Assembly: GCA_021442965.1 (NCBI GenBank)
Contig: JABUUX010000115.1
Coordinates: forward strand, 1 to 10,607
Source of the DNA: Treponema sp.
GTDB lineage: Bacteria > Spirochaetota > Spirochaetia > Treponematales > Treponemataceae
DNA: 10,607 nt
Direction of reading: 5' to 3'
Made by a program: the position numbers and the translations under genes. Every line of letters begins with the position of its first letter. Position 1 is the stretch's first letter. The notes under the pieces are model-generated. The model ran no database searches, was not told the DNA's origin, and worked only from the letters and a program-made list of their open reading frames with translations. Shown piece after piece: positions 1 to 7,012 of the stretch.

Positions 1-98
1 GGACATGCAGGAAGCATGTCAGCTGTAGTCATACGTGTAGCGTGAAGCGACTGGTGTGCGTCACGGATTGCAAGTTCTGAAATTCCAACTTTTGCCAT
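1..98 (-). CDS. oadA: Oxaloacetate decarboxylase alpha subunit (carboxyltransferase), N-terminal fragment
   Basis: Only the first 32 codons lie inside the window, and the gene continues past the left edge. The translation begins MAKVGISELAIRDAHQSLHA and continues with TRMTTADMLPAC. The RDAHQSL-ATRM-T-DMLP pattern is the start of the carboxyltransferase barrel of oxaloacetate decarboxylase alpha and pyruvate carboxylase B subunits, where the Asp binds the catalytic divalent metal. In the OadABG family this subunit moves CO2 from oxaloacetate to biotin at the cytoplasmic face of the Na+ pump. The ATG at 96-98 is preceded six bases upstream by an AAGGGG ribosome binding site. It lies 18 bases after oadG, so the two are co-transcribed. 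Base composition is richer in G+C (48 of 98 bases) than the AT-rich genes that follow, which suits a highly expressed gene. A pyruvate carboxylase B subunit would look the same here, but the adjacent oadG favours the Na+ pump. Confidence 0.9.
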   Translation of the reverse strand, partial: MAKVGISELAIRDAHQSLHATRMTTADMLPAC

Positions 99-116
99 TT
101 TATTCCCCTTTTTTAC

Positions 117-377
117 TTACGAATTAATCTGTTTATCATGAAGTGCGACCGCAATTGCTGCAACAACTTCACCGTCATCAGCCGTCTGTACAACTGGCTG
201 CGGTGCTGAAGATCCCTTTGAAGCAGTTGTTTCTACATCTTTATCTTTCCCAAAAAGATGAAGTACACCGTGAAGTGCATACATACAGATAATCAGGATG
301 ATAAGGAAAGCAAAGACAACACCCATTCCCAACAGAGTTAAAAGACCGCTCTGCTGAAGCATTTCTGCTATTGTCAT
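117..377 (-). CDS. oadG: Sodium-pump decarboxylase gamma subunit (OadG family)
   Basis: This 86-residue protein has the standard OadG layout. A short N-terminal stretch leads into one transmembrane helix at about residues 12-38 (LLTLLGMGVVFAFLIILIIC region). A polar linker rich in Ser, Pro and Gln follows at about 45-66. The C-terminal motif GEVVAAIAVALHD at about 69-81 is typical of the family. In the known complex, gamma holds the alpha and beta subunits together at the cytoplasmic membrane and assists Na+-coupled decarboxylation. The ATG at 375-377 follows a GGGGG ribosome binding site at 384-388 with six-base spacing. The stop is TAA at 117-119, and oadA begins 18 bases later. A good promoter lies upstream at 434-462. 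The gene order gamma then alpha is usual; a beta subunit would be expected beyond the left edge but cannot be seen. Confidence 0.92.
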   Translation of the reverse strand: MTIAEMLQQSGLLTLLGMGVVFAFLIILIICMYALHGVLHLFGKDKDVETTASKGSSAPQPVVQTADDGEVVAAIAVALHDKQINS

Positions 378-390
378 ATATATCCCCCAA

Positions 391-416
391 AAAATCGAAA
401 AAATTTCTCCGATTTT
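391..416 (-). promoter_or_regulatory. Possible 5' leader hairpin upstream of oadG
   Basis: The seven-base arms AAAATCG (391-397) and CGATTTT (410-416) are perfect inverted repeats around a 12-base loop. They sit between the predicted transcription start (about 427) and the oadG ribosome binding site. With only two G-C pairs the helix is weak, and no long U-run follows it on the minus strand. A role in mRNA stability is possible but unproven. Confidence 0.3.
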
Positions 417-433
417 AATATTTCTGACACAAA

Positions 434-462
434 ATTATAAAGAAATAAATCATATTTTTCAA
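434..462 (-). promoter_or_regulatory. Sigma70-type promoter of the oadGA operon
   Basis: Read on the minus strand, TTGAAA (462-457) is followed after exactly 17 bases by TATAAT (439-434). The -10 is a perfect consensus match and the -35 matches four of six positions at optimal spacing. Transcription would start near 427, giving a leader of about 50 bases before oadG. No other candidate on this strand of the 378-601 spacer is as good. This is the strongest promoter call in the window. Confidence 0.75.
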
Positions 463-498
463 TGTAAGATTTATCAGAGAAATTCCCCAGTTAAAAAC

Positions 499-512
499 GA
501 ATTTTTAAATTC
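499..512. promoter_or_regulatory. Small palindrome, possible operator upstream of the peptide transporter promoter
   Basis: GAATTT and AAATTC are perfect six-base inverted arms separated by TT. The palindrome lies 11 bases upstream of the -35 box of the transporter promoter and about 37 bases upstream of the oad -35 box. It could bind a dimeric regulator of either operon. Its AT-rich composition means chance occurrence is likely in this spacer. Confidence 0.25.
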
Positions 513-523
513 AAAGGATTTAT

Positions 524-553
524 TTGCATTATCTATAAGGGCTATGGTAAAAT
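524..553 (+). promoter_or_regulatory. Extended -10 promoter of the peptide transporter operon
   Basis: TTGCAT (524-529) is followed after 18 bases by TAAAAT (548-553). The -10 is preceded by TGG, giving the extended -10 element TGnTAAAAT. The start point would be near 560, about 42 bases upstream of the first ATG. Two inverted repeats overlap the leader: TTTAAT-TC-ATTAAA at 561-574, and TGATTTAA (558-565) paired with TTAAATCA (581-588). The second ends directly before the G-rich ribosome binding site. Confidence 0.6.
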
Positions 554-601
554 TATTTGATTTAATTCATTAAACTGGCTTTAAATCAGGGTGGGAAAAT
601 C

Positions 602-2422
602 ATGAAAAAAATACTGGGACTTATCCTATTTTCTACAGCATTATTATGTCTTTCTGGATGTGGAAAAACAGAAGAACTGAGTGAAGAAGAAATTAAAGAA
701 AGAATCTCCGCTTCCGGTTCCGAATTTGACGAGAAAACAACGTGGAAACCATGGAACAATGAAGAGATGGTACCGGGAAAAACAGGCGGTACCTGGAACA
801 GCACTATTCTTTCAGATCCTAAAACATTCAACCAGCTTATAGGACAGCGTGACGGGGAAAGTGCAGGCATTATTTCTATGACACTGGATTATCTGGTGGA
901 TTACAACGTTATTACAAAAAAATGGGAACCACGGGCTGCCTCCTACGAAATAGAAACTGATGAAGAAAAAGGAACACTTACTGTCCACTACACTATAAGG
1001 GATGACCTTTTCTGGACATGGTACGGGAAAGATGAAAAAATTCCTGTAACGTCAGAAGATATTCTTTTTTGGGTCAATGTAATTGATTCTGTTCCTGAAT
1101 TTGAAAGCTCAGGTTATGGAAGCCGTTTTATTGAAATGCCTGACGGAAGTACTGATGAAATCAAATGCATAAAAATCAGTGAAAAAAAATTTGATTTTAT
1201 TTTTCCACGCATAGTTGCAAATCCCCTTCTTTCTACAAACATGGAATTCTGTCCGTCATTTATTTATAAAAAAGCCTATGAAGAAAATGGTGTGGAAGGT
1301 GTAAAAGCCTTGTTTTCTATAAACACAGATCCCAAAACACTTCCTTCAATGGGAAAATGGTATCTTACGGAATATACACCGGGACAAAGACTTGTTTACA
1401 AGAGGAATCCAAATTACTGGAAAAAGGATTCTAATGGAACATCAATTCCTTACTTTGACGAAGAAATCGTTTCTATTGTAGGAGATCAGAACACAGATTA
1501 TCTTCTTTTCAAACAAGGAAAAAACGAAACGTACGTACCGAGACCCGAAGATGTAAGTGATCTTGTTAATAATCAAAAAGATAATTACACGGTTTTCAGG
1601 GCTTCGGGGTCTATGAGTGCTCCGCTGTGGAGTTTTAATCAGAATCCAAAAAGAAAAGATACTCCATCATATAAATGGTTCACTAAAAAAGAATTCCGTC
1701 AAGCAATGAGCTGCCTTTTAAATCGTGAAAGGATTATCAGCCAGGCTTACAGAGGACTTGCAGATCCTAAATACCATTTCTTTCCGGAAGCAAATCCTAT
1801 GTTCAATCCTGATATTGAACTTGAATACAAATACAATCCCGAAAAAGCAATGAAACTTCTATCTAAAGCAGGCTTTACTAAAAAGGACGATGGATTTATT
1901 TACGACGAGGATAACAATAAAGTAGAATATGACCTTCTTATACCGTCAACGAACACTGTATTCAATGATATTGCCCTGATAATTTCTGATGAATGTAAAA
2001 AGACAGGTATTACGGTAAATGTCCGTCAGATTGATTTTCAGAAACTGGTAGAAATGCTTACGTCAACATATGACTGGGAAAGTATAATGATTGGGCTTGG
2101 CTCAAACATGTTTCCGACTCAAGGTTCAAATGTGTGGCCTTCCTATGGAAATCTTCACCTCTGGTATCCTTTACAGGAATCTCCTGCAACTGAATGGGAA
2201 GAACGCATTGACTGGCTTTACAATGAAGGTTCTTACACAGCAGATGACTCTAAAGCAAAAGTTCTTTGGGATGAATATCAGAAGATAATTCTGGAACAAT
2301 GTCCTGTTATTTATCTTTTACGAAGTAAATCTTTCTTTGCCATTCAGAACCGATGGGATTTTTCAAATCTTTATTACGACAATCTGAATGGAGCAGAATT
2401 AAACTACGTTTATCTGAAATAA
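602..2422 (+). CDS. Peptide ABC transporter substrate-binding lipoprotein (SBP_bac_5 / OppA family)
   Basis: The 606-residue protein starts with a lipoprotein signal: MKK, a hydrophobic core, and the lipobox LSGC with the lipid-modified Cys at residue 20. An acidic tether (about 21-60) leads to a family 5 solute-binding domain. Recognisable family segments are GGTWNSTILSDPKTFNQL (about 62-79), RLVYKRNPNYW (about 263-273), EFRQAMSCLLNRERII (about 364-379) and YNPEKAMKLLSKAGF (about 417-431). The WPSYGNLHLWYPLQESP stretch near residues 517-533 is typical of OppA-like proteins. It would capture oligopeptides outside the inner membrane and deliver them to the permease encoded downstream. The exact ligand cannot be read from sequence; nickel or sugar binding is possible but less likely. 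The ATG at 602 is preceded by AGGGTGGG. The next gene starts one base after the stop, with no hairpin between, so receptor and permease are probably made from one message. Confidence 0.88.
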   Translation: MKKILGLILFSTALLCLSGCGKTEELSEEEIKERISASGSEFDEKTTWKPWNNEEMVPGKTGGTWNSTILSDPKTFNQLIGQRDGESAGIISMTLDYLVDYNVITKKWEPRAASYEIETDEEKGTLTVHYTIRDDLFWTWYGKDEKIPVTSEDILFWVNVIDSVPEFESSGYGSRFIEMPDGSTDEIKCIKISEKKFDFIFPRIVANPLLSTNMEFCPSFIYKKAYEENGVEGVKALFSINTDPKTLPSMGKWYLTEYTPGQRLVYKRNPNYWKKDSNGTSIPYFDEEIVSIVGDQNTDYLLFKQGKNETYVPRPEDVSDLVNNQKDNYTVFRASGSMSAPLWSFNQNPKRKDTPSYKWFTKKEFRQAMSCLLNRERIISQAYRGLADPKYHFFPEANPMFNPDIELEYKYNPEKAMKLLSKAGFTKKDDGFIYDEDNNKVEYDLLIPSTNTVFNDIALIISDECKKTGITVNVRQIDFQKLVEMLTSTYDWESIMIGLGSNMFPTQGSNVWPSYGNLHLWYPLQESPATEWEERIDWLYNEGSYTADDSKAKVLWDEYQKIILEQCPVIYLLRSKSFFAIQNRWDFSNLYYDNLNGAELNYVYLK

Positions 2423-2423
2423 T

Positions 2424-3479
2424 ATGACTAATCCTTTTAAAAAATTTCCGCTTGTAACATTCATAATAAAAAGGATTGTTACGATGCTCGTTCTTTTGTT
2501 TCTTCTGGGACTTTCTCTTTTTGGCTTAATGGAACTGGCTCCTGGTGACATAGTGGACCAGATGATGACTCAGCAGCTTATGTCCAGTGCAGAAGGAAAA
2601 CTAAGCAAACAAAATGCCGCCACAAATGACAGTCAGTTTTCTCAAGAAATTCTTGAACAGACAAGAAAAGAATTTGGTCTGGACAAACCTTTTTACATTC
2701 AATATTTCAAATGGCTAAAAAGAGTTTTTAAAGACCACGACCTTGGAGTCAGTTTAATTTCCAGAGCTCCGGTTTCTTTTCTTATCAGATCAAGACTTTG
2801 GAATTCGGTTTTACTGAATCTTATTTCACTTGTATTCATTACGGTTATCTCTTTTCTTTTGGGAGTTTATTTTTCAAGCAAAGCGGGAACAAAGACAGAT
2901 ATAGCTGCAACATTTTTTGCACTGTTCTTCCACGCATTTCCGGGAATGCTGCTTCTAATTCTTCTGCAGCTCTTTGCCTCTGTAACAGGATGGTTTCCAG
3001 TTACAGGCTTTCCAGATTTTCCGTTTCATGAAGCCCCCGGAAAATTTATAACCAGTTATGTTTACCACATTTTTCTTCCAATCCTTGGAACATTTTTAAC
3101 GGGAATTGGCGGAACTATGAGAACAATTCGAGCTACTATGCTGGATCAAATGGGAATGCCTTACATTTTTGCTTTGCGTTCCAGAGGCATTTCTGAAAAA
3201 CGTGTTTATTTGAATCATGCTTTCAGAAATACTCTGAACCCTTACATTACAGGAAGCGCAAATATGCTGGCGGGACTTTTTTCGGGAAGTCTGATTTTTG
3301 AAATCCTTTTTGCATACCCTGGAATTGGACGGCTTATGTACGAAGCAGTTCTGCAGCAGGACATAAATCTGGTTCTTGCAAACAGCATGTTTACTTCTGC
3401 CCTTGTTCTTGTTGGAATGGTAATAAGTGACATTCTGCTTGCCATTGTGGATCCTAGAATCAGATACGGAAAACAATAA
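2424..3479 (+). CDS. Peptide ABC transporter permease, OppB/DppB type
   Basis: This 351-residue inner-membrane protein is the first of two permease subunits. A helix at about residues 13-36 is followed by the family signature ELAPGD (37-42). A long external loop (about 43-125) contains the conserved EFGLDKPFYIQYFKWLKR segment (83-100). Further helices run from about 127 to the C-terminus. The ATPase-coupling EAA loop is at about 249-273 (FALRSRGISEKRVYLNHAFR), and the family's FAYPGIGRLMYEAVLQQD segment is at 296-313. The loop is lengthened by a polar Gln/Ser/Asn-rich insert (about 48-76). The ATG lies one base after the binding-protein stop and has no clear ribosome binding site, so translation is probably coupled to the gene before it. 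Peptide transport is the best inference. Confidence 0.9.
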   Translation: MTNPFKKFPLVTFIIKRIVTMLVLLFLLGLSLFGLMELAPGDIVDQMMTQQLMSSAEGKLSKQNAATNDSQFSQEILEQTRKEFGLDKPFYIQYFKWLKRVFKDHDLGVSLISRAPVSFLIRSRLWNSVLLNLISLVFITVISFLLGVYFSSKAGTKTDIAATFFALFFHAFPGMLLLILLQLFASVTGWFPVTGFPDFPFHEAPGKFITSYVYHIFLPILGTFLTGIGGTMRTIRATMLDQMGMPYIFALRSRGISEKRVYLNHAFRNTLNPYITGSANMLAGLFSGSLIFEILFAYPGIGRLMYEAVLQQDINLVLANSMFTSALVLVGMVISDILLAIVDPRIRYGKQ

Positions 3480-3494
3480 AAGACAGGAAAAAAA

Positions 3495-5495
3495 ATGAAA
3501 CGATTTTTTAAATATTTGAAAGGAAAACCTGTTGCTCTTATTTCTCTTATCATAATTTGTATTTTTTACTTTGTAATGATTTTTGCAGATTTTTTTGCAC
3601 CTTACCCTTCTGTTGTAACTCATGCAGAAAATTCTTTTCATCCTGCAAATATCCAAATGACAAAACACGGTCTTGTTGCAAGAGAATATAGAGTAATAGA
3701 CAAAACAAGTTTTAAATATGCAAAAGTAAAAGGTCATGAATATAAAATTAAGTTTTTTGTTCATGGTGAAGAATATAAAATACTGGGATTGATACCCGGA
3801 AACATAAGACTCTTTGGAACGGAACCTGACTCTAACGGGAAATCATATCCTGTTTATTTAATGGGTGCCGACAATCTGGGACGGGATTTATTTTCCAGAA
3901 TTGTTTACGGAAGCAGAATTTCATTAACAATTGGCTTTGTGGCTTCAGCAATTTCACTTGCGCTGGCAGTCTTACTTGGAGGACTTGCAGGTTTTTACGG
4001 AGGAAAAACAGACTGGACTATAATGCGATTTGCTGAATTTTTTATGCTTATTCCGTCTTTGTATTTCATTCTATTTTTGCGTTCGCTTTTAAATACAAAA
4101 ATGGATTCCGGAACATCTTACATGCTTATCACTTTAATTCTGTCTCTAGTGGGCTGGCCGGGAAGTGCCAGAACGCTACGAGGAATAGTCCATTCCATAA
4201 AACATGAAGATTATATTCTTAATGCAAAAAACGAAGGCATTCCTTCTACAATAATTATTTTTACCTACATAATTCCACAAATGGCAAGTCTTCTTATTGT
4301 AAGCACAACTCTTTCTATCCCCGGCTTTATAATGAGTGAAACAACTCTTTCATACCTTGGTCTTGGAATAACAGATCCGGCAGTCAGCTGGGGTTCTCTT
4401 ATAAATCGTGATATTTCTACCATCTCTAATCTTAAAAAATTTCCGTGGTTATTAAATCCTGTTTGGATGCTTCTTATTGTAACACTGGCATTTAATTTTG
4501 TAGGTGATGCATTAAGAGATTTTTTTGATCCCTATCATGTTGTTTATAAGAAACACAATCTGAAAAAACTTTTTACAAAAAAAATAAAAGAAACTAACAA
4601 AACTAATATTGATGATAAAGCACTTCTTGAAATAAAAAATCTAAATGTTATTTTTCATATGATAAAAGGAACAGAAAAATCAAAATTTCACGCAGTAAAA
4701 AATGTAAGCTACAAACTTTACAAAGGGGAGATTTTAGGAATTGTTGGTGAATCAGGAAGCGGAAAGTCAGTCTCTTCAACTGCAATTCCATCCCTTCTTC
4801 CAGAAAATGCCGAAGTAACAGGACAAATTCTTTATGAAGGAAAAGATTTATTAACTTTGAACCATAAAGAAATTCGAGAATATAGAGGAAAAAAAATTGG
4901 ATACATTTTTCAGGAACCCGGAAGAAGTTTTGATCCGCTTCAAAATATCGGGAATGCTTTTTTGGAAACTTTCAAAAACTCAAACCCCAATATTTCAAAA
5001 GAAGAAGCTCTGAAAAAAGCAGAAGCCCTTCTTTCTGAAGTTGGAATACCCGATCCTGAATCCAGACTAAAAAATTTTCCACACCAGTTTTCCGGAGGGC
5101 AGCTTCAAAGAATCGGAATTGCTTTAGCACTGGCGCAAGACTGTGAACTTGTAATAGCTGATGAACCTACCACAGCCCTTGATGTTACTATTCAGGCTCA
5201 AATTGTAAGCCTACTTCTAAGACTAAAAGAAGAACGGAATTTAAGTGTAATATTTATTAGCCATAACATAAATTTGGTGTCTGAAATTTCAGACAGAATT
5301 CTTGTAATGTATCGCGGTTGTGTAGTCGAAACAGGCACTGCTAAAAATGTAATGACAAATGCAGTACATCCATACACAAAGGCTCTTATTGCATCTGTAC
5401 CTGAATTTGGAACTCATTACACAAAAGAAAAGATGGCCTTTATTAGCGATGAAATGAGGGATACATTTCCTTTAAGTGGGGAAAACAATGAATGA
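3495..5495 (+). CDS. Fused peptide ABC transporter permease (OppC type) and ATPase (OppD type)
   Basis: A single 666-residue frame joins two subunits that are usually separate. Residues 1-350 are an OppC-type permease: helix 1 at about 14-35, an external insert at about 36-120 (including YKIKFFVHGEEYKILGLIPG, 83-102), the LMGADNLGRDLFSRIVYGSR core motif (122-141), the coupling loop at about 240-261, and LSYLGLGITDP at 285-295. A Lys/Asn-rich linker (about 351-375) leads to an OppD-type ATPase. The ATPase has Walker A GESGSGKS (418-425), Q-loop Gln473, signature SGGQLQR (533-539), Walker B ending in Asp556-Glu557, and switch His590, so it appears catalytically intact. The C-terminal extension has the HPYTKALIASVPE segment (625-637) but lacks the cysteine cluster seen in many OppD/OppF proteins. 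The ATG follows an AGG ribosome binding site at 3485-3487. The frame overlaps the next gene by eight bases. Confidence 0.92.
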   Translation: MKRFFKYLKGKPVALISLIIICIFYFVMIFADFFAPYPSVVTHAENSFHPANIQMTKHGLVAREYRVIDKTSFKYAKVKGHEYKIKFFVHGEEYKILGLIPGNIRLFGTEPDSNGKSYPVYLMGADNLGRDLFSRIVYGSRISLTIGFVASAISLALAVLLGGLAGFYGGKTDWTIMRFAEFFMLIPSLYFILFLRSLLNTKMDSGTSYMLITLILSLVGWPGSARTLRGIVHSIKHEDYILNAKNEGIPSTIIIFTYIIPQMASLLIVSTTLSIPGFIMSETTLSYLGLGITDPAVSWGSLINRDISTISNLKKFPWLLNPVWMLLIVTLAFNFVGDALRDFFDPYHVVYKKHNLKKLFTKKIKETNKTNIDDKALLEIKNLNVIFHMIKGTEKSKFHAVKNVSYKLYKGEILGIVGESGSGKSVSSTAIPSLLPENAEVTGQILYEGKDLLTLNHKEIREYRGKKIGYIFQEPGRSFDPLQNIGNAFLETFKNSNPNISKEEALKKAEALLSEVGIPDPESRLKNFPHQFSGGQLQRIGIALALAQDCELVIADEPTTALDVTIQAQIVSLLLRLKEERNLSVIFISHNINLVSEISDRILVMYRGCVVETGTAKNVMTNAVHPYTKALIASVPEFGTHYTKEKMAFISDEMRDTFPLSGENNE

Positions 5496-6447
5496 TAAAA
5501 TACTTGAAATAAAAAATCTTTATATGGATTTTAACCTTAATGCAGGTTTTTTTGCTAAAAATGAAAAACGTGTTTATGCCTTAAACGATATCTCATTTTC
5601 GCTTTTTAAAGGAAGCACATACGGAATTGTTGGCGAATCAGGCTGCGGGAAAACAACTACTGCAAGACTTATTTCCAAAATGTATAAACCTGCTAAAGGT
5701 GAAATTTTATATTATGGAGATAATAAAACTGAAAAAAGTATTTTTAGTTTGAACAGAAAAGAAACAAAAAAATATTTAGAAAAAGTCAAATATGTGTTTC
5801 AAGACCCTTCCCGTTCGTTAAACCCCAGAATGAATATTGAAACTCTCCTGACTTCTGGATTACGCTATTCTTCACTATGGAATGGTAAAGATGACGCAAA
5901 GAATAAAGCCCGGCAGGCTTTGATTGAAGTTGGGCTTTCACCTGATGACCTTTCACGTTACCCACAGGAATTTTCCGGCGGTCAAAGACAAAGAATAAGT
6001 ATTGCCCGAGGTCTTATTATGGAACCGGAAATTTTAGTGTGCGATGAAGTTGTATCTGCTTTGGATGTTTCAGTACAGGGGCAAATTATAAATCTTCTAA
6101 CTGATTTAAAAATAAAAAGAAATCTTTCTTACATTTTTATTACGCACGATTTAAGAGTAGCAACTTATTTCTGTGATATGATTGGAGTAATGTACAGAGG
6201 AAAAATTGTGGAAGAAGGGCCTGCCCAAAATTTCTGGAAAGACTGTTCTCATCCCTATACAAAGCTTTTATTTGAAGGCGCTATGAATACAAGAACCACA
6301 AATAACTCTGAAGTGCATTCTGTATTAGGAATAGAAAAAGGTTGTCCTTTTTATGACCGCTGTCCTGTTCATGAAGAAACATGTAAAAACAAATGTCCTG
6401 AACTTTTTGAAAAAGAACCTGGACACAAGGTAAGATGTATTAAATAA
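5488..6447 (+). CDS. Peptide ABC transporter ATPase, OppF/DppF type
   Basis: Starting at the ATG at 5488 the protein has 319 residues, normal for OppF. A GTG at 5476 in the same frame would add four residues, but it lies within the GTGGGG ribosome binding site that serves the ATG. Motifs, numbered from the ATG, are Walker A GESGCGKT (49-56), Q-loop Gln105, signature SGGQRQR (163-169), Walker B ending in Asp186-Glu187, and switch His220. The C-terminal oligopeptide-transporter domain holds Cys286, Cys292, Cys299, Cys303 and Cys317 in a GCPFYDRCP...C...C...C pattern. In some relatives this binds an Fe-S cluster. It should pair with the ATPase half of the upstream fusion to power import. Val-Val replaces the usual Pro-Thr after Walker B (DEVVSALD), a common OppF variation. 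The gene ends two bases from a convergent gene. Confidence 0.92.
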   Translation: MNDKILEIKNLYMDFNLNAGFFAKNEKRVYALNDISFSLFKGSTYGIVGESGCGKTTTARLISKMYKPAKGEILYYGDNKTEKSIFSLNRKETKKYLEKVKYVFQDPSRSLNPRMNIETLLTSGLRYSSLWNGKDDAKNKARQALIEVGLSPDDLSRYPQEFSGGQRQRISIARGLIMEPEILVCDEVVSALDVSVQGQIINLLTDLKIKRNLSYIFITHDLRVATYFCDMIGVMYRGKIVEEGPAQNFWKDCSHPYTKLLFEGAMNTRTTNNSEVHSVLGIEKGCPFYDRCPVHEETCKNKCPELFEKEPGHKVRCIK

Positions 6448-6465
6448 TTTTATCCTGTAATTATT
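6443..6465. terminator. Weak inverted repeat at the convergent gene ends
   Basis: AATAATT (6443-6449) and AATTATT (6459-6465) form seven-base arms around a nine-base loop across the junction of the two operons. The stem contains no G-C pair and no proper U-run follows on either strand. It would be a poor intrinsic terminator, but it is the only hairpin seen between the two stop codons, which are themselves only two bases apart. Confidence 0.2.
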
Positions 6466-7010
6466 CCAAACACAGCTCCAATTACGACAAGCCAAATGGG
6501 GTGAAGTTTAAATTTAAAAAGCAGGAATGTAAATACTACATAAGCACAAAGATTTGTCCAGTTAAAAATCTTAAAAAAATCAAAAGTTTCCCATGATACT
6601 GGAAATACCATAACTGCAGCCATAAAAACTTTTACCGCTGCAACAAGAATAATTCCAGTTGATGCAGGACGCAGCATAGACATAACAGTTCTTACTCCAA
6701 GGCTTTTACTAAATGACTTCATAAATCTTGCAATAATAAGAATACAAATTATTGACGGAAGTACTTCGCCAAAGGTTGTAATAAGTGCACCAGGAATTCC
6801 GTATAGATTATAACCCACATATGTTGCCATATTTACTCCGAGCGGACCTGGAGTAGATTCTGATATAGCAATCATATTGTAAAAAACATCTGAAGAAATT
6901 ATTCCTGTATCTACAAGAGTCTGCTGCATAAGAGTAATAGCAACAAGACCACCACCTATTGTAAAAAGACCTATATAAAAAAAAGTACAGAATAAACCAA
7001 ATAAACTCAT
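6450..7010 (-). CDS. Chromate transporter family protein, short-chain (second of a pair)
   Basis: This is a half-size CHR-family membrane protein (Pfam chromate transporter). The family signatures are GLFTIGGGLVAITLMQQ near the N-terminus and the ISESTPGPLGVNMATYVGY motif around residues 50-67. Hydrophobic segments fill the rest. Short-chain CHR proteins are normally encoded as adjacent pairs, and both partners are needed for chromate efflux in characterised cases. The physiological substrate of many family members is unknown. The frame has ATGs at 7016 and 7010. I chose 7010 (186 residues) because a GAGG ribosome binding site at 7018-7021 lies seven bases from it but only one base from the ATG at 7016. 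With the 7016 start the protein is 188 residues and overlaps the previous gene by four bases. It ends convergent to the peptide transporter operon. Confidence 0.87.
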   Translation of the reverse strand: MSLFGLFCTFFYIGLFTIGGGLVAITLMQQTLVDTGIISSDVFYNMIAISESTPGPLGVNMATYVGYNLYGIPGALITTFGEVLPSIICILIIARFMKSFSKSLGVRTVMSMLRPASTGIILVAAVKVFMAAVMVFPVSWETFDFFKIFNWTNLCAYVVFTFLLFKFKLHPIWLVVIGAVFGIITG

Positions 7011-7012
7011 AA

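Noticed and set aside
586..870. A minus-strand open frame opposite the start of the binding-protein gene
   Set aside because: It overlaps a strongly supported lipoprotein signal and shows no family motif; it is a frame shadow.
3096..3764. A 222-residue minus-strand open frame rich in Lys, Cys, Phe and Ser
   Set aside because: It lies opposite clear permease coding sequence, has no recognisable domain, and its composition is what antisense of AT-rich membrane-protein genes gives.
5476..5487. GTG at 5476 as the start of oppF
   Set aside because: This GTG forms part of the GTGGGG ribosome binding site for the ATG at 5488, and the family N-terminus begins at the ATG.
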